NCBI GenBank assembly: GCA_038373865.1
Contig: JAXGGA010002255.1
Location: 1-64,000, forward strand
DNA: 64,000 bases
Direction: 5' to 3'
Source of the DNA: Uloborus plumipes
Taxonomy: Eukaryota > Arthropoda > Arachnida > Araneae > Uloboridae
Below are positions 38,583-51,100 of this stretch, in pieces; within the stretch, counting starts at the first letter, position 1; each line of letters starts with the position of its first letter. The position numbers and the translations under genes were made by a program. A model generated the notes under the pieces. The model was given only the letters and a program-made list of their open reading frames with translations, was not told the DNA's origin and did not search any database.

Positions 38583-40292
38583 ATATACGTATTAATAAAT
38601 ATACGTATTTGTAACGCATAAACTTCGTGAGATGCAATCAAAATTGATTCAGGGGTGATTTAAATGAAAACTTAACGTTGAAATTTAATTGGGAAACTTT
38701 TTCTTGAGCTCAAAACCTTCCTACTTTCTATACAAGAAAATAAAATATAGTGGCTTTGTCATCAGTTTCAAAAAAATTAATGTTTTTCTGAATCGGTTTC
38801 CTTGCAGTTATGATACAATGCGTGTTTAATTTTTTTTCCCTCATATATAGCAATTTAAGTCAGTATAAAATGTAATCATTGTTATCTACAAAAAATTAGA
38901 TATAAGGCCAAGTTACTATTCACGGAATTAGGATAGGACTGAAAAGTTCAAGTTGTTATTTTCCTATGCGAACTTACTAATTCTTTTAATTTTATTATCA
39001 CAATACGTTCAATATCGTAGTTACATCTGGAATTAGCATTTTGTTTGTTTCCTAAATTTGAGATAATCAACGTACATTTTAGAAGCTCTGTAATCAACCA
39101 TCATTGCGAGGTTTGTTATAGTAGCAACAACCATATTTTGTAATGAGGATGTTTTTTTTTTTAAAGGGAAATCTGTTTTCTATGTTAGTTTGAAAACGGT
39201 AGCCATAGTTACGTAGCAAAACGCCCTTATTTTATTCTCGCATTCAGCATGACTATCGAATTGATTTCAGTGTTTAGGCTCCGCTTCTGAAGAAGGTGAA
39301 TGAGCAGTTTCGACGTCAATCAGGGCTGTGCGCAAGAAATTGTAGGGCTGGAGGCACAGGTTTTTTTCAATGGGTTTTTCTATCGCTCTTAATGAATTAC
39401 TTTACAAATCTGTCCACTATTGAGTAAATTATATAAAGACTGCGTTTTCTAGCTGTTATAATTCAAATCTTTATGACAATGCGTTTGATGTTATAAAAAG
39501 AAAGAAATATATATCAAACAAAGTAATTAATATTTAAACAAAAAGTCTTCATTTAATAAAATAAAAAAAGGAAAGTATTTCGAAACTACCTAAATTTTAG
39601 ACTACTACAATGTTTGCAGCAAAAATAGTTGGCTCATTTTTTATGGTTTCTTGAAAAGTTTTGAAATTTGAATGTTTAATTTACATGAATTATATTTTCC
39701 ATGCATATTTTGTATGTCTGCCTCTTGCTGGCAAAAGTGGATAAAATATTATTTTGGACCTATCTCACAATGTGAATTTGATTCAAAATGTTTACCAGTG
39801 GAGCTAGCTCATTTTTTGTAAGCATTTCGATTTTTACCCCCCGTGAAAGGGGACCTCGCTTATTACGTTTTTCTTCATTACACGTTTCTTATTACGCATA
39901 TGAGATACAGTTAAAATGCTGCATGATTACGCAAAGAAAAAATGCGTGTACATCATTAAATTGATGAAGAAATAATGAAAATTTTCGTTATTTTAATGAG
40001 AATTACTTTGTTGGAATATATTGATTTTATTGTTCCTGGTTTTTTCTTTTTCGAAAGGTCTTTTACTTAATTATTATTTTTTATGCAATGGACGGAATTA
40101 AGATTAATTCCATGTGAAAATTGGGTCGAAAGACTAGAGGGCTCCCAAAATTCCTTTTTATTAGAAAGTAAGCCGCTTCTATATTCTTCATTTATCAATG
40201 AAAACAAAAAAATTCATATTGAAAAGTAAACTATTTTCATCTTGAAAAATACAGTATATTAATTATATACTATTAACAGGCCTCAGAGTATA

Positions 40293-41510
40293 CACTGAAG
40301 TGACAAAAGTCATGGGATAGCAATATGCAAATTTTCAGATGGCAGTAGCATCGCATAGAACAGGTATAAATGCGCAGTGCTTTTACAGAGCTTTCATTTC
40401 TGTTCAAGTTATTCATGTGAAGAGGTTTTAACGTGATGATGACCGCACGACGTGAATTAACAGACTTTGAACGCGGAATGTTAGTTGGAGCTAGACGCAT
40501 GGGTCATGCCATTTCGGAAATCGTTAGAGAATTCAACATTCCCAGATCCACTGTGTCAAGAGTGTGCCGAGAGTATGAAATTTCAGGCATAACATCCCAC
40601 CATGGACAGCGCAGTGGTCGACCGCCTGCACTTAAAGATCGAGACCGGCGACGTCTGCAAAGAGTCGTAAATTCTAACAGACAAGCAACACTGCGTCAAA
40701 TCACCGTAGAAATCAATGTGGGACGTACAATGGACGTGTCTGCTAGAACTGTGCGGAGAAATTTGGATTTCTTGGGCTATTCCAGCAGAAGACCGACTCG
40801 AGTGCCTTTACTGACAGAACGACATCGCTTGCAGCGACTCTCGTGGGCACGTGAGCATATCGGTTGGTCCCTAGATGAATGGAAAACCGTGGCCTGGTCC
40901 GATGAGTCACGATTTCAGCTGGTAAGAGCCGATGGTAGGGTTCGAGTGTGGCGCAGACCCCACGAAGCCATGGACCCAAACTGTCAGCAAGGCACTGTTC
41001 AAGCTGGTGGTGGCTCCGTAATGGTGTGGGCTGTTTTTTCATGGCATGGACTTGGTCCTCTAGTGCGACTGGACCGAACATTGACTGGAAATGCTTATGT
41101 GCAGCTACTTGGAGATCACTTGCAGCCATTCATGGACTTCATGTACCCAAACAACGATGGGATTTTTATGGATGACAATGCGCCATGTCACCGGGCCACA
41201 ACTGTTCGCAATTAGTTTGAAGAAAATTCTGGACAATTCCAACGAATGATTTGGCCACCTAGATCGCCCGACATGAATCCCATTGAGCATTTATGGGACA
41301 CCATCGAGAGGTCTGTTCGTGCCCAAAATCCTGCCCCATCAACGCTTTCACAATTATGGACGTCTATCGAGACAGCATGGCTCAATATTCCTGCAGAAGA
41401 CTTCCAACGACTTGTTGAGTCAATGCCACGTCGAGTTGTTGCACTTCGCCGGGCAAAAGGAGGGCCGACACGATATTAAGAGGTATCTCATGACTTTTGT
41501 CACTTCAGTG
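40293..41510 (+). mobile_element. Complete Tc1/mariner-type transposon (DD36E, Incomer-like)
   Basis: The 1218-bp element has inverted ends beginning CACTGAAGTGACAAAAGTCA, extending to about 27 bases with one mismatch, and TA (or TATA) on both sides (40289-40292, 41511-41514). It carries one transposase gene (40436-41479) in the same orientation, with roughly 140 bp of 5' and 30 bp of 3' untranslated sequence. The catalytic spacing (36 residues between the second D and E) matches the DD36E family called Incomer, within the Tc1/mariner superfamily; assignment is from the motif count, not a tree. The TIRs appear able to function, but the gene is broken by one stop. Confidence 0.9.
40436..41479 (+). 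pseudogene. Tc1/mariner transposase, DD36E, one premature stop
   Basis: The transposase would bind the element's inverted ends, excise it and insert it at TA. The frame is 347 codons, a full family length. An ATG at 40436 (directly followed by a second ATG) is taken as the start. Residues 1-60 hold the first helix-turn-helix (ISEIVREFNIPRSTVSRV). SGRPPA with the GRPP linker is at about 60-65, and a second helix-turn-helix follows (ATLRQITVEIN...SARTVRRNL). Catalytic D156 (WSDESRF), D247 (DDNAPCH) and E284 (NPIEHLW) are all present, with 36 residues between the last two. Codon 260 (41213-41215) is TAG, where the family usually has Trp (TGG), so a single base change explains it. The frame resumes without shift to RRAKGGPTRY and a natural stop at 41479. 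Its GC content and CpG use exceed the neighbouring DNA, in keeping with recent arrival. Without the stop being bypassed the product would lack E284. Confidence 0.92.
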
Positions 41511-41514
41511 TATA

Positions 41515-43990
41515 ATATTAACTTAATAGCATTCATTTTGAATGATGTCGGATTGAGTCAAAAGTTAAAACTTGGTAGAAAAAATGATAACCAAGCTAAC
41601 AGTCGCTTTTCAACTTGGTTCCCAAGGTCGACGATTGCATTTAATACATAAAATTTATGAAGTAAAGGAACGGCTTCTTTTGTGTTGTTGTTAGACTAGA
41701 AAAAGGGAGTTAATTTTTCTTGCATGAGTAACTGTTGCTCTGCTTTCTAATTTAAGAAATTTAAATTGCGTTTTACGTGTATAACTTTGAGATTCTCTCG
41801 CATATGCTTGAGGTACTTTCGATTAAAACGGCAATTTTTGTTTCTTAGGAGTATAATATTCCTTTACCTACAATTTGCTCAGATTTTGTATTCTGTAAAT
41901 TTGCCTGCCTGAATTATCCGATTCCATACGTACAATCAAAGGAGTAAATATCGGTAAAGCTGAGATATAGGATAGTTAGAACTTGTATTATGTTTGATTT
42001 TTCAAACAATTAGAAACGAACTTTCAATGTCATATAATAGATACTATTATGAGTGAAAACTATGAACGCAATCTGAACATGGAATATTAAAAAAAACCTA
42101 CTCTGTTACTGATTCTTTAAACCCATTTTCAACCTCACATTGTAAAATTTTACATTATCATAATGTCCTCACTGTTCTAAAGCAATCAAATATGCATTTC
42201 AGCAATTTCTTTCATTAATAAGCTCACACTTTGCTAGGTGGTTAAGGATTTAGATTTTTTTTTCTATGCATTATCTTTGTCAAAGTTGAACACTGAAAAA
42301 TAGTACGTTTTAATTGTGATCTTTAAAAAAATACGAAACGATAGCGCCACAACTGGGAATTTTAAAACTAAAGAAAACATATGAATCAAAATTTTCAACA
42401 CGCTGCACGATTTTAGCCCCGGCTAGTATCCCTGAATGAATATTCTAATATTAAAGCGCCTACAGGTTGGAAAGTGATATATACTTCCCAAGTATGACAT
42501 CCCGTTCCGAATGTCAGCTAGCAGCGCCCGCATTTTCGTCTGTTACCCCTCGAGATAAAGCTGCCTTCTGGTTGCGGGCGCATTGACAGGTGCTTTTATC
42601 GGCGAACGGCCGGCGTATACGGGCCAGTGATACGGGCTTATCATCGGGAGCTTATATGCCGCTCGGATTCCGACCGATTTTGACGGCAGCGAGTCGGCAA
42701 TTCTCTTTCGCCGTCTCCGAGCGCGGTTCGGCCGCTTCTAGTCGGCTGTCGGTTCGGACCTCGGGAAAGCCCTCGTTAGTTCCCCGAGTTCGTCGCCAGG
42801 TGGCGAAGCGAAAATGGAGGGGGCCAGAGCAGCAAGTATTCTATTCTAGCAGACGATTATCCTTCGTCAGTAGTCGCGATCGAAACCCCATCGTCGTCTG
42901 AGTAAGCTTACCTGCCCACCAGTTCTATCAAACACGTGGGTTTTGGATCGGTCAGCCGCCCCCGCGTTGGAACGGGGGTGTTCAGGCTCCTTGTTTCGGA
43001 CGTTTGTGCGCCACGTGTGTGTGTGTGGGGGGGGGGGGGGTGGAAACTGCTGATCTGTCATTTGATATTTTAGCCCCTGAAAGGCCTGACTCTTTAAAAG
43101 GATACTCTTTGGCCGTATGATTTGATGGTGACATTGGGATGAAAGTAGGAAAACCAAAAAATAACAAATATCTTAAAACATTGAAAAAAATTGCAAAAGT
43201 AGCTTACTGTTTCAAGTAGGGAAATTTTATCTATCGTAGTAGGACGAGAAGTAGGCACCTTCGAGGCTGCAGAACTAAACGAAACGTGAAAAGAGAAAAT
43301 TATTTTCCATTCGAATTTATGCTGTCATCAATAGGTAAAAAATTCATTTACCAGAATCTTCGGTGTATATTTTATTGTATATTGGCAACAACGAAGCTTC
43401 AATTTGTTTTCATTATAGTTTAGAAAACTAAATAGGTTGCGTTTTTAAATGGCAACTCGTGGCTTTAATGGTTTAATGTGACTGGGTAACTAAATGATTT
43501 CATTTGCTTCTAGTTTCACCTATCGATCAAAATAAAACCAGACGATTTCGCTTTATTCTGTACTTGTTTTGCTGAATTTCTTAAGAAAGCTTTGCATTAA
43601 TTTTGTTTCTTGTTTATCTTAAATTTATGCCACTATAGGCGTTTTTGCAAATAAAGCTTGCTCAATTTCTTTCAGTAAATAATTGTATAAGATGTGAGAA
43701 AATGTTTTGTTGATAAGACATTGATGATTAGATAATCGTCGTTAGCTGACAAAGGGAACACAAATCCTACAAGAATTTTGCATTTTAAATTCAGGTTGAT
43801 TGAGAAAATTCAGAAAGCATTGTTATAAGTTTATCTTAGATTAGGGCAATGCTACTCTAACTTTCGATGCATATCTGGTTTAAAAAATAAAGGCAAAATA
43901 AAAGTCATGCGATTGATAAATCGTATGAACTTGTTCTGATCATTTACAATAAGAGGTGCGTTTTCAAATTATTTGAGTTCACTCCCAACT
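41515..43990. other. Non-coding stretch with a strong GC island
   Basis: This is AT-rich except for the island at 42510-43080 listed separately. No other feature recognised. Confidence 0.45.
42510..43080. promoter_or_regulatory. CpG-rich island, candidate promoter/enhancer
   Basis: The block contains dense CpG (for example GGCGAACGGCCGGCGTA and CTCCGAGCGCGGTTCGGCCG) in an AT-rich setting and a G14 run at 43027-43040. A + strand frame of about 100 codons lacks an ATG and resembles nothing known. Such islands in arthropods can mark promoters, first exons or conserved enhancers; none can be proven here. Confidence 0.3.
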
Positions 43991-44221
43991 GGTGAGGTTG
44001 TTTTTTGTAACGAATAACTAATGAGGTGGAGTGTTGGTATCCCCAACATTATATTTCTTATGCCCTCTACAAAATTTGGCAAACTATAGTGCACAAACTT
44101 AACTGTTTTTGATATGTATTTATTTATTTATATAAATACAGCCGAAATAGCACCGCAAGTGATTTAACATTGAATGTAAAAGTTAAAAAAAAAAAAAATT
44201 GACACCCCACTCCACCTCACC
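43991..44221. mobile_element. MITE-like repeat with GGTGAGGT ends, copy 2
   Basis: It starts GGTGAGGTTG and ends CACTCCACCTCACC; an inner GAGGTGGAGTG at 44021 pairs with that end. It is collinear with the copy at 15657-15912 through ACATTATATTTCTTxxGC, AAATTTGGCAAA, TATAAATACAGCCGAAxxG and GCAAGTGA. No coding capacity, no clear target duplication. Confidence 0.5.
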
Positions 44222-47132
44222 TCTGTTAAGGATTAAAAAATGTATAGCAAACACTTCCTTATGGCTCTATTTTTTAAAAGATCAATTTGACCTCAAAATT
44301 TGTGATGACTGTAGGGAATTGCGGTTAAAGTCTGTGGAGTAACTAGAATTTTTTCATAGGGGATTTTTTTCATCTTAACAATCTTGGTGTATGTAAACAT
44401 TCGAGAATTTGCAGCTTTGTTAAGGTGTTTATTTTCTCAAAATGGGATCTTTAACAAATTTAAATCAAATTACTGCAAGTGATTTTTTTTTAATTTTTTT
44501 TAGTCGCATAGTTTAACAGTTTGCTTTATTACAAAAAAAAGAGCAAAACTAAACATTTAGAAAAAAATATGAAGTGCTGTATTTTTTTAATACATAAATT
44601 TGCTACAGTGCATCTGGTGCTGATTTTAAACAAGACTGGAATTTTCGCCGTATGTTGTACAATGTATTTTTACAATTAAATACTGCTTTAAGAACCTTTG
44701 GAAACTTGCTAACTCATTTTAATTAGTAAAATACTTTCTGCAATTTATTATGTTTGGTGTATAAGCGTTGACTAGGACAATGGGAATCGCCATCCCATTA
44801 CGAATCCGAATGCGTTTTTTTTTTCTTTTTCTCTGCAACAGTGTTATTTTTAATTTCTTTTTCATGATGTGACGATTGTGGATTTAGTGTCCAAAATTTT
44901 ATGAAGTGGATTTTTTTTAAATCTTTAATTTGAACTTATTTCACTGCATGCACTGATTTTATGCTAGTTCTAATTGCTCATTAAAAAAAAGAAAAAGAAA
45001 AATCGAGCACGTTTTGCATGAACTTGTTTTTTTCTTTGGCGTTTGTCAACAGCAAAAAACAAAAGAAATCATTTCGCATATTTTTGAAAATTATCCGGTG
45101 ACGACATTTGTGCCAAGTAACTTTAATCAATTTTAATATTACCTATGGAAGAAATAATAGGCCAAATTACTTTAAGGTTATCCGTGCAGTTGTTTTCATA
45201 TACTATTTTTATTCGTTTTTCTTATTCAATTACTTTCTACGTTCATGGCAATTTTTGTATACTACGACGAAGGGATGTTAAAATTATGTGCATTGAGCAA
45301 ACGATGACATTGATTTTCGTGCATAACTGAAATATGTGACATTTGAAGAAAAAAAAAAGTCATTTATTCGAGTTGTCAGCCACAAAACAACCTTCTCAAA
45401 AGGTTTGGAAATTGTGAAAGCGATTGCTAGACTTTTTATTTCGAGCGCGCTAGCTTCCCCAGGGTTACTGTAATTTTCTCTTTTCCTCTTGGCGGGAAGG
45501 GAAACAATGCCAATTTGTTCTCAATTTGTTGCTTTTGTGTACTTTCTGTTGGTAGCAATTATCATGATTCATAAGCTTATGAATATTTATTTTCGATGTT
45601 TTTTGCGACATGTTGTTGAATGAATGATGTTGTTAATGACTAGCTAATGATAGAAATATTTTTTTTTTCAAAGTCAACGAAATTTAATTATAGTTCAAAA
45701 TATTATTAATTAAAAAATATATATCGAATCTTCTCTTCTCTACAATATGTGTATTTTCCCCTCTTTTATAGAACTCTTTACAACATGATTTTTATCACTG
45801 TTTATGAAACAGTCTCCCCTTTAAGATAAAACAGACTTGTTGAAAGCGAGATTTTTAAGATCATTATCGATAGTTATTATTTTAAATAACTTTTTTCTTC
45901 CCAAAATTTTAGGTTCAAGCTAAGAAAATTCAGCATTAATATTTTAAAAAAAGTGCTTTTTGAGATTTTTTATTTGTTGTATAGTTTGGTTTTATGCTCG
46001 ATACCAAGAGTAATTAATTACTTCCATGAAAGTTGCTTAAAATAGTTTGTTTACCACAACTTAACTTATAAAATTGATTTGATATTCACTATTTTCTGAA
46101 ATTAAATTCTGTTCTACTTGAATCTTCTTCTAAAGAGGGGCGGGGCTGGTTTAAGCAAGGAAATTTAACTAGATTTACCAATGCACTTGAATTGGTTTAG
46201 ATTAGTGTAAAACTGTCATTTGGTATTTGCTTGAAATTAATCACATTTACGAAGAAGATAAACTATGATTTTGCATAAGAAACAAATTCCACTCCCTCTA
46301 CAGCGACAGTACTATTTTAATTGAATGGCGGACGAGTGCCTTCGAAAAGTGCGGGAACTAACCGAGTCTGAGAAAATCGATAAGTGAAACCAGTGCGTGG
46401 GACCGAATTCAACATAAGGTGTGCGTAAATAGTGGCGCCTTTTATCACCACAACACCCCACGTGGTCTCAGTCATCAGGCGAGTTCTGGTATTCACATTT
46501 CAGCTCGCTCAGTGACGTAATGTTACCTCATGGCCTCATGGTCTCTCGGCATGGTTTCGGGTACGCGCCAGACGAACGTATGCGTTGAACTGATTATCTA
46601 ATAAGAAGTTTCGGCGCGAATTTTGTAGTACGTTTTCGTAGTTCAGCGTTTGGTGTTGTCAATCGGGTTTTGCTTTTGTTTTTGTGGGACTCGGTTATTG
46701 TATTTTTGCGGTACGTATTCAACTGCTGTGTCGCAAGTGGGGGATTGATTTTGCGTTGCGCTAATCCCCCCCTCTTTGGGAGGGGGAGGGGTATCTTTCG
46801 TGGTATTTAATGCGATATATTATCAATTGCTACATCTCGAGGGGTTTTAACTTTAAAGTTTTGACCTAATCTGTAAATTCACAGTATTTAATTCAAATGA
46901 AACATAATGGCTGTCATCACCTTAGCGTGATTTATATTGACTTCTATGTATGCGTCCGATGAAAAAGCCAAAAAATAAATAATTAAATAAAATCGATGCA
47001 CTGTGAAAATGATAAACGTCCAGGCATGTTTTAACCTTTAAAAAAATACTTAAATTGTTAAAATTTTTCAATAACTATTTTAGTCTGTCTCCAGTCAATC
47101 CTTTGAAATTATTCCCAAAGTTATCTTTAACT
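44222..47132. other. Non-coding stretch with one GC-richer patch
   Basis: The AT-rich part has no recognisable feature. The patch at 46320-46750 is listed separately. Confidence 0.45.
46320..46750. promoter_or_regulatory. GC-richer patch, candidate regulatory region
   Basis: It contains TTTCGGCGCGAA, TGACGTAA and CACGTGG-type boxes. A short frame starting ATGGCGGACGAG at 46325 stops after 20 codons, and possible splice donors follow (TTTTTGCG|GTACGT near 46711). A promoter with a 5' exon is possible but unproven. Confidence 0.22.
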
Positions 47133-47306
47133 GGTGGGGTGTTTCTTCTTTTTTTGGTAACGTAAGCGGTAAGGTGGTGTACATGCGGTACTGTACATCG
47201 GGGAGGGGGGGGGAGATGTCGTTCCACGGAATACAATTTTACTTCAGACGCTTTTGTCAATTGACACATCTTTCAGCTCTACTTGAGCTGACCCTTTGAC
47301 CACCCT
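47133..47306. repeat. Possible third, degenerate copy of the GGTGAGGT-end repeat
   Basis: It starts GGTGGGGTGTTTCTTC; after GGTAACGTAAGCGGTAAGGTGG it resembles the first part of the copy at 15657. The right end near 47306 (GACCACCCTCTGAATCCGCC) is only weakly similar. Confidence 0.3.
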
Positions 47307-47569
47307 CTGAATCCGCCACTGCTCACTATTATATCGTTAAGATTCCATAACCTAATTCAGTATTCGATAGAAGTTTACATCCAGAAGAATAAGGGAGAAA
47401 TTATGATAAAAAATAAAGTAAAACATAAAAATAGTTCAATTTTGACATCTAAAAATTCAAATGTGTAGGCGATGGTATGTATGTGCTTCTTCGTCACCAT
47501 ACAGGACATGGGTGCCATCATGTCTTGCATGGTGGCGCGGGAGCAGGGTCCGGCGAACGTCCCAGGAGG

Positions 47570-48103
47570 CAGGGGTGCCCATCCCCCCAAGCTCAATGGC
47601 GCAAATTCCCCCCAAAAAACTTTTCACAACCCTCTTCTGCTTTTTCATTTTTATTTTTTCCCCTCTTTTTATTTTATTATTTTTTTAAATATTATGTATT
47701 TATTTTTTTAAATGTTATGTATTTATTTTTTAAATATTATTTATTTATTTTTTTATTATTTATTTTTTAAATTATAACTTATTTTTCTTATATATTATCA
47801 ATTTTTTAAAAGTTCGAATTATGCGCAGAATAGAATCCCTTTTTTCCCTTCCAGACATTCCAAGCACACACACAAAAAAAAAAAAATAATAATAAACAAA
47901 TAAATAATAATAAACAAATTAAAGAAATTAAATAAATAAATAAATAAATAATTCAAATTTAAAAAAATCAGGAAAAAATTTAAAAATAAAAAAATTATTT
48001 AACAAATTTAAATAAGTCAATAAATTAGTTTAAAAAAATCTCCCCAAAAAATTTTGATGGCGCAACTTGCGCCATTATCCCCCTCCCCCTGTGGGCACCC
48101 CTG
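47570..48103 (-). mobile_element. Non-autonomous hAT-type element, copy B (inverted relative to 2571-3060)
   Basis: The ends are CAGGGGTGCCCA and TGGGCACCCCTG. Flanking octamers CCAGGAGG (47562-47569) and CCAAGAGG (48104-48111) match at 7 of 8, the 8-bp duplication expected of hAT. Read on the minus strand it is collinear with copy A: TGGCGCAACTTGCGCCA, an A/T middle, GGAATGTCTGGAAGGG, a GCGCATAATT-type phrase, and TTTGCGCCATTGAGCTTGGGG. The flanks on both sides are GC-richer than the element's interior and, with the element removed, stay open in one minus-strand frame. Confidence 0.75.
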
Positions 48104-48111
48104 CCAAGAGG

Positions 48112-51100
48112 TGAAGCATCGGGATGACCTGTTGCAGACTTAGAGTTCAATCTGAAAAAGAGACTACGCGACGTCTGAGATTCAAAAAAAAAAAAAAGCA
48201 AATAGAGCAATTTGTCATAGTTCAATTAACTCAAATTCGTTTCTGACAAATTAGAAGTTATTACAATCAAGAATTGCAGCTAGGTGTTCATTCTAAGTTT
48301 CCAAAAGTTGTAACGTTAGAAATTTCAGTTTAATATTTTCATATTTGTTAATCGTTTTAAACATGATGAATATTTTATATTTTAAGACTTCGCAGGAACC
48401 AATTAATATTATCGCCTGCAGTATTGATTGTTTAAAATTATAACTTTTTTCAGCTGAATTTCTTCAATGGCGGTATTTATTATCATTTGTTGTTAAATTT
48501 CATTAGTTTATATCTAAGAAAGGTTAACTTATGCAAAAATTATTCACAGCAAATACCTCAGTACAAGTTGAATAAAATCTATTTTTCTTTTTGCTTTTTT
48601 TTTTTTACATTTTAAGGCAACTTTTAGGGGAATTATCATAGCTTGGAACATGCCAAATTGGCAACAAATTTCCCATCCAACATTCATGAAGAGTCGTTTG
48701 CATTGTGATTGAATTTTTAGGTTTCATTTGTCGCCAAATTTCTTTCACCCTAAGTGCGAAAATAATGAATAACCAATGAAAAAAAGAATAAGGACATCAA
48801 CTACAGCCAAGTCGGAACAATAAAGTAATTAGTGCTTGCCCCCCCCCCCCCAAAAAAAGAAAAAATGCCCACGAAGCGTTCTATTACATTGTTAATTTGA
48901 TTTAAAATTAGTCTTTCCCACTTCAACTTTTTATGCAATTGATACTGTTGATTCAAGTCGCATCTGATCAAATACAATTTAAGAAAATAAATTTTAAATT
49001 TGAGTTGCACCTTTCTTCTAATAAAAGATTTAAATTCATTTACTGGAGGTCAACTAAAAGTTATAAATTCGTTGCAATAATGATCTGCGCAGTTATATGA
49101 AACGCGCTATAATCAAGATTCAAAAATCGACCTGCGAATGTTGGAGAAATAAATCAACAATCCCACTTCATGATGGAAGAATCACGAATTCATTACCGCT
49201 CGCCAAGCATGGCGCTCATCGCCAAACCTGTCGAACCAGATGCTGGTATCTTTGAGGCAGCTGTTCTAATAGGTGAGGCCCGCCGCCAACGGCCCCGCTT
49301 TCTGGTGAGGCTAGGCAGATCAATGACGACTGCTCCCACTACATAACCGAGGGGTGAGAGGCTGTTGTCGTGAGCGCGCGTTCTCCTTGAGGTCGGTCGG
49401 GCTTTGAGGGATCATTAACAAATGTAGTTGCGTTCTTAACAATGATCGCGCGTTCTTTGAAAATAGATGATTTTTATGCATTGCATCCCCCCCCCCTCTA
49501 AGATTTGGAAAAAAAAGTATAAATTTGCTATCTGGATTTTGCTCTCTGAGCGCTGACAACACAGACTTCATATCGGTACAAAAAATAGATTTGCATCATT
49601 TAACGATAGTTTCATTTAAATCAATTTAGTTATCTCTTTAAAATAAAAAAATGTCAATTCTTCTCAATTAGAAGTTGTAGATGATTGAAATAGTTAAAAT
49701 GTCATGCATTTTTTTGTGCTTAAAAAATGATTCTATGGATGAATAGACATTATTTCTAAAAATGAATTTGTGTTTGATCCCTGACTGCTCCTAAAGCTTG
49801 ACTTTTTTCCGACAATGCTTTCTACACATACTAGTAAAAACATTCAGTCATTACGGGAGTTGACGTAATGCTCTCGTTGTGTATGTTTGCGCGCGGTTGA
49901 GATTGTGCAGTACAGTGGAGTTGCATGTTAGCGCCGTCGTGCACTACTTCTCCTGCTGGTTCACTCTAACTTTTCTCGGGATCTCATTTTGAGTTACCGG
50001 CTTAGTGTGTGGGAGAGTTTCCTTCTCTCGGAGACCACAACTTTGTTGGTAGTTCATCACTCCTCTCACCCCCCTCTTTAAAATGTGCATTAGAAGAGCC
50101 TGATTTTCGGATAGCCATTCAGGGCTCAGTTGCTACAATTGCAAATTCAATATTTTATTTTTATTTCAAAACGTGCTTTTACATTGTGATTTTCTTTTGT
50201 TGCAAATAATTTTTTTCATAAAAATTCGCATTACGCCATGGTGTTTCCCTGAAAGCAAAAGTGGGGGGGGGGGGGGGCGTTCGCTTCCAGATAAGAGGGT
50301 TTGATAAAAGTTGTGCAATCTCATGGGCCCTATTTTTTCAATCAAATTTTGTGGCAGAAAATATTTTTTTTATTTTTATTCAATTATTTATTCTAGGTGT
50401 GCTCAAGACACAATTATTTCACTTGTACTATTTTTAAAGTTTCAAAGCTCAGCTGGTAGCATTTTCAGATTTGTTCTACACGAGCGCACGCAACAAAATT
50501 GGTTATCTCGTCTGCGATTTTTTTAAATTCTTTTTTTTCTTGCACTCGGAATTACGTCCCAGCCCTGTAGAGATGAAACAAGCACATAAATATAGAAAGG
50601 ATTTAAATGTCATGAAGATTCAATTCTTTCGGAATAAAACGAAATTGCTTTAGTTACAACTCTTCCCCCTTCACCATCAATGCTAGTAATTCTGTTCAGC
50701 GATTTACAATGGTTCGCCAAACCATTCTGTGTTGAATTACAATAGACATAGACAATTTCTTGAACAATGCTTTGCGAACGGCTGGAAGCTGAAGCCACCT
50801 GTGCAAATATTTTATCCAAATTTGGTTATTCACCAAAATGTATTTGCTGTGTCCGGCAAATTTATTTATTTTTTTCCAAGGGATGAGGGCAATGGATCTC
50901 AATTATATTAAATGCGTGCATAAATATACACACTTGGATGGGTCGATTTTAATTCATTTTTTAAATCGAAAACGCCTGAAGAAGAAAAAGTATTATATTG
51001 GTATCAAATGTTGGTTAAAAAAATATTCCGAAATTAAAATAGATTTAGATTCCCAGCAAGGCCCTTAAAAGTTTCGTCAAATATGGGTGGGAAAAAGTAT

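Larger units (their letters stand above)
34175..40290. other. Non-coding stretch: GC island, local duplication, small hairpins
   Basis: Separately listed are a GC island (34280-34800), a local duplication (34641-35140) and hairpins at 36630-36660 and 38543-38582. At 36249 the phrase CTTGCCCCAAAACAG resembles the left edge of the 6297-7171 element, but no right end is visible. At 39846-39900 there is pogo-like GGGGACCTCGCTTATTACG without a partner. A CCCGAG/CTCGGG 6-bp hairpin lies at 37207-37222. No gene supported. Confidence 0.4.
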
